DNA of 35,857 nucleotides, taken from contig JAJWXI010000001.1 of NCBI GenBank assembly GCA_021641225.1, positions 1 to 35,857 of the forward strand. The letters are read 5' to 3'. The translations under genes and the position numbers were made by a program. Within the stretch, counting starts at the first letter, position 1. The number at the start of each line of letters is the position of its first letter. The notes beneath the pieces were generated by a model, which was not told the origin of the DNA, did no database searches, and saw nothing but the letters and a program-made list of their open reading frames with translations. The DNA is from Collinsella aerofaciens (GTDB taxonomy: Bacteria > Actinomycetota > Coriobacteriia > Coriobacteriales > Coriobacteriaceae). This document shows, one piece after another, positions 30,826-35,857 of the stretch.

Positions 30826-33228
30826 CTACCAACCGTTCATCATGTTGGCCATGTCCGGGTCCTTCAGCACCCCCGGCTGGTTGCCCTTGCCCTTCTCGCT
30901 CACTATCGGGCACCAGTCATTGCGGCTGGGCGCTATCCACTGGTTTACGGTGGCCTTGCTCACCTGCTTGCCGCCGACCTCCGGCATGCGCTCCACCACG
31001 TTGGCCACGGTGGGCTCCACGCCGTCCTCGGCGCACGCCGCCATGCCCTCGCGCAGCGCCGCCAGCTTCTCCTCCTGCTTCCTGGCGTCGTTTCTCGCCT
31101 TGCGCTCGCGGCCCTGGGCTCGGTAGTCCATGCGGCCCAGCTCCTCGCCCTCGGGGCTGGCGTCGGCCAGCAGGCCCGCCGCGTCCACCGCGTGCATGGG
31201 GTAGTCGAACAGCAAATTGACCGGCTCGAAGCGCGGGAACTCGCGCAGGGTGCCCTCCACGCGCCACGCCGTCATGGCCTTCGCGCGGCGGCGGGCCTCC
31301 ACCACGCCGTCCAAAAACGGCTTGGTCCACGCGGGCACGCGCGCCTGCACGATGGAGCGGCAGGCCGCCATGAGCTTGTCCCCGCCGGCGGCCAGGTCGT
31401 CCTCGGCCACCTCGCCGCGCCACTCGCCCAGCGCGCCGGCGTTGGCGTCCATCCACCCCTCGCACCAGCTGCCCACCGTGCGGGCCTCAAGCTGCTGGCG
31501 CAGCTCGTCCGACACGTGGAGCTCCAGCATGTCCAGCAGCGCGTCGGGGTCGCGGGCGAACACGCCCGAGCCGGATGCGCGGTCCATGGAGCGCTTGCCG
31601 CCCTGCGCGCCCTTGGAGTGGTGGTGGCAGTAGATGACCGCGCAGCCCAGCCCGTCGGCCACCTTGTCGAACTGGTTGCAGAACGCCGCCATCTGGTCGG
31701 CGCTGTTCTCGTCGCCGGTGATGACCTTGTAGATGGGGTCGATGATGACGGCGCAGGGGCGCTCGCGGGCGGCGCGGCGTATGAGCGCGGGCGCCAGCTG
31801 GTCCATGGGCTTGGACTTGCCGCGCAGGTTCCAGATGGCCACGTTGCGCAGGTTGTCCGGGCGCGCCCCTATGGCGGCGTACACGTCGCGGAAGCGGTGC
31901 AGGCACGACGCGCGGTCAAGCTCAAGGTTCACGTACATCACCGGGCCCTGGGCGCAGCGCCAGCCGAACCACGGCAGGCCCTCGGCTATGGCCACGGTCA
32001 GCGCGATGAGCGCGAAGGACTTGCCGGCCTTGGACGGCCCGGCCAGAAGCATCTTGTGCCCCTGGCGCAGCACCCCCTCGATGAGCGGCGGGGCAAGCTC
32101 CGGCATGTCCTCCCACGTGTCGGCCAGCGTCTCGGGCTCGGGCAGGTCGTCGTTCTGCTCGTCCAGCCACTCGCGCCACGCCTTCCAGCTCTCGGCGCCC
32201 ATGGACCCGGCCACCATCCACTGCTTGCGTCCGGCGCGCATGACGCCCGGCATGCGGCTCAGGCGGGAGGGGTTCTTGTTCTGCGTGTCTATCTTCAGGC
32301 CGTTCTCGCGGCAGGCCTGGTACAGGAAGTCCACGCGCTTGCGGTACTCGTCGTAGCTGCCCGCGTCCACGCGCACGATGGCGTGCACGGACTTGTTGCC
32401 GCTGTGCACCACCGCCGCGATGGGCAGGTTCAGCGCGCGCATGGCGGCCATCTGCCGTCCCGGCGCCATCTCGTCGGACTCCACCAGCGCGTAGCGGAAC
32501 TCGGCCACGTTGTCGTTGCGCACGCCGCCGCCGTCCAGCGGGTTGAAGCGTATCCACGCGCCCGCCTGCTCGTTGGGCTGGCCGATTGAGCTGGCCAGGT
32601 CGTCGCCGTGCTTGGCCACGCGCTCGATGATGGCGCCGGCGGTCTCGCTGCAGCAGCCCTTGCCGGAAGGCGTCCAGCGCCCGTCGCGCTCGAAGGCCTC
32701 GGTCACGTAGCCCACCACGTCCTCGGGGTCGAACAGCGCGCGCAGGTAGCGTATCAGCTGCTCGCCGGGGTGCCACTCGCCGCCCTCCGGCTCGCGCAGC
32801 TCCTCGCTCTCCAGCCACGTGGGGTCGATGACGGCGTGCTGCGGCTTGGGCTCCGGCTTCGGCTGCGGGCGGGTGGTGCGCCACGCGTTGGGCTCCAGCT
32901 CCCACTCGGTCACGTCCCAGCCCACGGCGGCGTCCTCGCCCTGGCAGCGGGGCGGCTCGTAGCCGCGCTCCATGGCCATCTGCACGAGGGTGCCGCCGTT
33001 CACGCGTCCCTCGCCCGCGCCCCGGAAGCTGCGCCACTTGCGCGCGCACTCGCCGGGGTGGTAGCGGGCGGCGTCTTGGGCGCTCCAGGCGTCCCACTCC
33101 TCGCAGGGCAGGCCCTCGGCGGCCAGCGCCATGCCCACCTGCACCCACTCCTCGTAGCTGCACGAGGCGGCCGGCACCGCCGCCAGAAGCCCCGCCAGGT
33201 CCTGCTCCAGCAGGCTGTCTCCTTCCAT
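30826..33228 (-). CDS. Phage primase-helicase: PriCT-2, primase-like and RecA-fold (RepA-like) domains
   Basis: 800 residues. Residues 22-90 ('YEEWVQVGMALAAEGL', 'WDAWSAQDAARYHPGECARKWRSF', 'VNGGTLVQMA') are a PriCT-2 domain. Residues 225-340 look like an archaeo-eukaryotic primase core: 'YALVESDEM', 'VVHSGNKSVHAIVRVDA', 'KIDTQNKNPSRLSRMPGV'. Residues 378-570 are a RecA-fold ATPase with Walker A GPSKAGKS (397-404), Walker B 'AVIIDPIY' (493-500) and 'HHHSKG'. The C-terminal part may bind partners. It would prime and unwind at the phage origin. GGAGGG precedes the ATG. Confidence 0.85.
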   Translation of the reverse strand: MEGDSLLEQDLAGLLAAVPAASCSYEEWVQVGMALAAEGLPCEEWDAWSAQDAARYHPGECARKWRSFRGAGEGRVNGGTLVQMAMERGYEPPRCQGEDAAVGWDVTEWELEPNAWRTTRPQPKPEPKPQHAVIDPTWLESEELREPEGGEWHPGEQLIRYLRALFDPEDVVGYVTEAFERDGRWTPSGKGCCSETAGAIIERVAKHGDDLASSIGQPNEQAGAWIRFNPLDGGGVRNDNVAEFRYALVESDEMAPGRQMAAMRALNLPIAAVVHSGNKSVHAIVRVDAGSYDEYRKRVDFLYQACRENGLKIDTQNKNPSRLSRMPGVMRAGRKQWMVAGSMGAESWKAWREWLDEQNDDLPEPETLADTWEDMPELAPPLIEGVLRQGHKMLLAGPSKAGKSFALIALTVAIAEGLPWFGWRCAQGPVMYVNLELDRASCLHRFRDVYAAIGARPDNLRNVAIWNLRGKSKPMDQLAPALIRRAARERPCAVIIDPIYKVITGDENSADQMAAFCNQFDKVADGLGCAVIYCHHHSKGAQGGKRSMDRASGSGVFARDPDALLDMLELHVSDELRQQLEARTVGSWCEGWMDANAGALGEWRGEVAEDDLAAGGDKLMAACRSIVQARVPAWTKPFLDGVVEARRRAKAMTAWRVEGTLREFPRFEPVNLLFDYPMHAVDAAGLLADASPEGEELGRMDYRAQGRERKARNDARKQEEKLAALREGMAACAEDGVEPTVANVVERMPEVGGKQVSKATVNQWIAPSRNDWCPIVSEKGKGNQPGVLKDPDMANMMNGW

Positions 33229-33229
33229 G

Positions 33230-34834
33230 TCATCCCTCCAATCTCGGGTCGTACGTCTCGGGGTTCACGGCCCGGGGGACGCCGCGCCATCCCTGCGCCG
33301 CTATGCGGCTGATCATGTTGCTGGCCGCGTCGAACGGCCACGTGCCCACGTGGCGGAAGCCGTACCTCTCCAGGCACCGTATCTGCTTGGGCGTGGTCAG
33401 CCCCTCGCGGCGGCGCTTGTCCAGGCGCTCAAGCAGCAGGCTGGCCTTGCCCGCGCAGCCCACCTCGTCGGGGTAGATGCCGTAGCGCTCCAGGGCCTTG
33501 AGCTGCTTGTCGGTCGGCGGGGCCAGCTCGGCGGGGAAGGCCGGCTCCCAGCCGGCCAGGTCCTCGGCCTGGATGCTCATCTCGAACTGCACGGGGTCCA
33601 CGAGCTTGCGCTTGCGCCCGCGCATGGCGGCAAGCTCCCGCGCCAGGCTCTCCTCGCGCTGGCGCACCACGTCGGCGCTGGCGGCCTGCTCGCACTCCAG
33701 CACGTCCACGCCCGCCGGCGCGCCCTCGGCCAGCTCGGTCATGCGGGCGGCCACCTCGGGGGTCTTGGCCACCAGGTGCGCGGGCCTGCACAGGTCGTGG
33801 CGCTGGGTCATCCACAGGAAGTCCAGCACCAGCAGGTCCTCCTTGCCCGTCTCGGGGGACAGGCGCGTGCCGCGCCCGACCATCTGCACGTACAGGCTGC
33901 GCACCTTCGTGGGCCTCAGCACCACCACGCAGTCCACGCTCGGGCAGTCCCAGCCCTCGGTGAGCAGCATGGAGTTGCACAGCGCCGCGCCCGGCCCCGC
34001 CTGCTCGAAGCGCGCCAGCACCTCGGCGCGGTCGGGGCTCTCGCCGTCCACCTCCATGGCGTCGAATCCCTTGGCGGCCAGCACCTCGGCGAACTTCTTG
34101 GACGTGGCCACCAGCGGCAGGAACACCACCGTCTTGCGCCGCATGCAGCCCGCCGCCAGCATCTCGTCGGCGATGCGTCCCAGGTAGGGGTCCAGCGCCG
34201 TGCCCAGGTCGGGCGCGCTGAAGTCGCCCGCGCTCACCTTCACGCCGCCCAGGTCGATGCTCAGCGGCACGGTCTGCGCCCGGATGGGGCACAGGTAGCC
34301 CTCGCGGATGGCGCGGGGCAGCGTGTACTCGTAGGCCACGCTCTCGAAAAGCTGGCCCAGATCGCGCCTGTCCCCGCGGTCGGCGGTGGCGGTCACGCCC
34401 AGCACCTTGGCGCCCGGGAAGTGGTCGAGCACCGCGCGGTAGCTGTCGGACAGCGCGTGGTGCGCCTCGTCCACCACGATGGCCTGGTACCAGTCGGCGG
34501 GGAACTTCGCCAGGCGCGCCGGGCGCATCAGCGTCTGCACGCTGCCCACGGTCACGCGGCACCAGCTGCCCAGGCTGGTCTCCTCCGCCTTCTCCACGGC
34601 GCACCCCAGGCCGGTGGCCGCCTTGAGCTTGTCGGCGGCCTGCTGCAGCAGCTCGCCTCGGTGAGCCAGGATGAGGACGCGGCCGCCCGCGTCCACCACG
34701 TCCTTGGCCACGTTGCAGAAGACCACGGTCTTGCCGCAGCCGGTGGGCAGGACGAGCAGCGTGAGCCGCCGCCCGCCCTCCCACTCGGCCTCAACGGCGG
34801 CCCGCGCCTCCTGCTGGTAGGGCCTCAGCTCCAT
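33230..34834 (-). CDS. SF2 DEAH-type helicase with duplicated C-terminal module
   Basis: 534 residues. Q-motif-like 'LRPYQQEA', Walker A 'PTGCGKT' (30-36), DEAH (122-125), 'TATAD' (motif III), and 'QMVGRGTRLSP' (motif VI) identify a superfamily 2 helicase of the type found in phage replication modules. After the core, two related C-terminal units, 'PTDKQLKALERYG' (from about 439) and 'TTPKQIRCLERYG' (from about 479), form a tandem module probably for DNA or partner binding. It overlaps no neighbour and precedes the primase-helicase. Confidence 0.92.
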   Translation of the reverse strand: MELRPYQQEARAAVEAEWEGGRRLTLLVLPTGCGKTVVFCNVAKDVVDAGGRVLILAHRGELLQQAADKLKAATGLGCAVEKAEETSLGSWCRVTVGSVQTLMRPARLAKFPADWYQAIVVDEAHHALSDSYRAVLDHFPGAKVLGVTATADRGDRRDLGQLFESVAYEYTLPRAIREGYLCPIRAQTVPLSIDLGGVKVSAGDFSAPDLGTALDPYLGRIADEMLAAGCMRRKTVVFLPLVATSKKFAEVLAAKGFDAMEVDGESPDRAEVLARFEQAGPGAALCNSMLLTEGWDCPSVDCVVVLRPTKVRSLYVQMVGRGTRLSPETGKEDLLVLDFLWMTQRHDLCRPAHLVAKTPEVAARMTELAEGAPAGVDVLECEQAASADVVRQREESLARELAAMRGRKRKLVDPVQFEMSIQAEDLAGWEPAFPAELAPPTDKQLKALERYGIYPDEVGCAGKASLLLERLDKRRREGLTTPKQIRCLERYGFRHVGTWPFDAASNMISRIAAQGWRGVPRAVNPETYDPRLEG

Positions 34835-34837
34835 GGC

Positions 34838-35521
34838 CTACTGGATGCCCCAGCCGGGGTGCTGGGCACCCTGCTGCGGCTGCGGGGCGGGCATCCCCGG
34901 CATCGCGGCCTGCTGGTAGCCCGCCTGCGGCGCTGCAGCACCGTTCTGCGGGGCGTACGCGGGCTGGGCGGCATAGCTGGCTGCCTGGGCGCTCTGCGCC
35001 CCGTACGCGGGCTGCTGGGCCTGCTGCTGGGGCGCCAGCGCGTCGCAGGCCTTCTCGTACGCCTCGTAGGCGCGCGGCTGCTCGTCGGGCAGGCAGAACT
35101 CGTCCACGTCGTTGGCCTCGCGCTCCTGGCCGTCGCTCGTGCGGTACGAGCGCCTGGACAGCCTCAGCCACCCGTTGCGCCCCTCCACGTCGGCCCAGTT
35201 GATGACGATCTTGCCGTTGGCGTCCTTGCCATGGCCCACGGCGGCCATGAAGCGGGTCACCTTCCACATCATCGACTGCACCAAAAACAGGCGGCAGCTC
35301 GTCAGCGCCTCGGTGCCGTCGGCGTCCTGCACCCTCAGCGTCACCTTCGCCATGGGGCAGGACGGGATCTTGGCGCTGCCGTCGTAGCGCGTGCGCTCCA
35401 GCTTCTGCACGGTGAAGGGGTAGTAGCCCGGCTCCAGGGTGCGGAAGCGCGGCCCCTCGTCCAGGTCGCCCTCGGTCACGTCCCAGTCGAAGGCGACGTC
35501 GTTGCCTTGGTATACGGTCAT
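34838..35521 (-). CDS. DUF669-family phage protein with Gln/Ala-rich tail
   Basis: 227 residues. The core (about 1-150: 'FRTLEPGYYPFTVQKLERT', 'PMAKVTLRVQDADG', 'LFLVQSMMWKVTRFMAAVG', 'WADVEGRNGWLRLSRRSY') matches DUF669, phage proteins that lie in recombination/replication modules and are often thought to bind single-stranded DNA. Residues 160-227 are a low-complexity Gln/Ala/Pro/Tyr tail. An AAAGGAACG Shine-Dalgarno precedes the ATG. Function by context only. Confidence 0.82.
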   Translation of the reverse strand: MTVYQGNDVAFDWDVTEGDLDEGPRFRTLEPGYYPFTVQKLERTRYDGSAKIPSCPMAKVTLRVQDADGTEALTSCRLFLVQSMMWKVTRFMAAVGHGKDANGKIVINWADVEGRNGWLRLSRRSYRTSDGQEREANDVDEFCLPDEQPRAYEAYEKACDALAPQQQAQQPAYGAQSAQAASYAAQPAYAPQNGAAAPQAGYQQAAMPGMPAPQPQQGAQHPGWGIQ

Positions 35522-35548
35522 GTCTTCGTTCCTTTCTGCTTTCTGCTG

Positions 35549-35857
35549 TTAGAAGGGGATGTCCTCGCCTGCGCGGTACTCGGCCACCTTGGCCTTTACC
35601 TGCTCCCAGTTCGGCACGATGAAGCCGCCCACGTACTCGGGCGGGTAGTTCTCCGCCGGCGTGTCGGGTGTGAAGTGGCCCTGCAGCGCCGCGAAGTTCA
35701 GCACCTCGTCCAGGGTCACGCCGTCGCGCTCCATCAGCTGCGCGGCCGGGGCCCACTGCTCGGGCAGCCCCCCGGCGCGCATGGTCCCCGCCGCGTCGCC
35801 GGGCGCCTGCCGGGCGGGCGTCTGGGCCTGCTGCGGCTGCGGCTGCCCGGCGGGCGG
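35549..35857 (-). CDS. Partial phage protein with SSB-like acidic C-terminal tip (cut by window)
   Basis: The frame is open to the right edge, so the N-terminus is missing; the internal ATG at 35782 is probably not the start because a Pro/Gln-rich linker continues upstream. The visible part is 102 residues and ends '...RAGEDIPF', nearly identical to the acidic DDIPF tip by which SSB recruits its partners. The domain before it ('ERDGVTLDEVLNFAALQGHFTPDTPAENYPPEYVGGFIV') is not a normal OB fold that I recognise. It could be a recombination mediator or nuclease partner. Family not assigned. Confidence 0.6.
   Translation of the reverse strand, partial: PPAGQPQPQQAQTPARQAPGDAAGTMRAGGLPEQWAPAAQLMERDGVTLDEVLNFAALQGHFTPDTPAENYPPEYVGGFIVPNWEQVKAKVAEYRAGEDIPF

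Overview
The window is high-GC DNA with two blocks. Positions 1 to about 5.4 kb are ordinary bacterial chromosome. From about 5.66 kb to the right edge lies most of a siphovirus-type prophage whose genes are all on the minus strand. The housekeeping genes (a bifunctional-nuclease/DUF151 protein, the ribosome-associated GTPase TypA/BipA, a bactofilin-like membrane protein and a TRIC/UPF0126 channel-like protein), the GC-rich codon use and a 'GGTGC...GTCCCC' repeat fit a Coriobacteriia gut actinobacterium such as Collinsella. That assignment is an inference, because no rRNA or other marker gene is present. || Host block: truncated DUF151 gene, two small hypothetical genes and typA on the plus strand; a rho-independent terminator; a palindromic REP-like repeat; then the bactofilin-like and TRIC-like genes on the minus strand. 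A cluster of three strong hairpins and the 3' end of a tRNA-like sequence (T-arm plus acceptor strand) follow. The latter is the likely left attachment site. || Prophage block, in its own transcription order (right to left): replication genes (a partial protein with an SSB-like acidic tip, a DUF669 protein, an SF2 helicase and a PriCT-2/RecA-fold primase-helicase); a palindrome-rich gap; a run of overlapping small genes, including zinc-ribbon proteins and a protein with an Acb2/Tad1-like hairpin motif (possible anti-CBASS); a TerS-TerL fusion terminase; a methyltransferase-like protein; portal; a minor capsid protein with an unusual C-terminal extension; scaffold; major capsid; connectors; major tail protein with an Ig-like domain; tail chaperones; tape measure; three further tail genes; a BppU-like baseplate protein; a complete diversity-generating retroelement (DGR); and the lysis genes, ending in a rho-independent terminator beside the attachment site. 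Integrase and repressor are not in the window and probably lie to the right. || The central finding is the DGR at 8022-11063: a C-type-lectin-like target protein with a 115-bp variable repeat at its C-terminus, an Avd accessory gene, a 115-bp template repeat, a structured spacer and a DGR-type reverse transcriptase. Template and variable repeats differ at 13 positions, and all 13 are adenines in the template sense strand, which is the mark of mutagenic retrohoming. The target lies directly after a BppU-like gene, so the system probably diversifies the phage's receptor-binding apparatus. A second unexplained pattern is a spaced motif, GGCGACAC-N7-A(A/C)CAT on the minus strand, found at four intergenic sites of the phage morphogenesis region, each near a hairpin.
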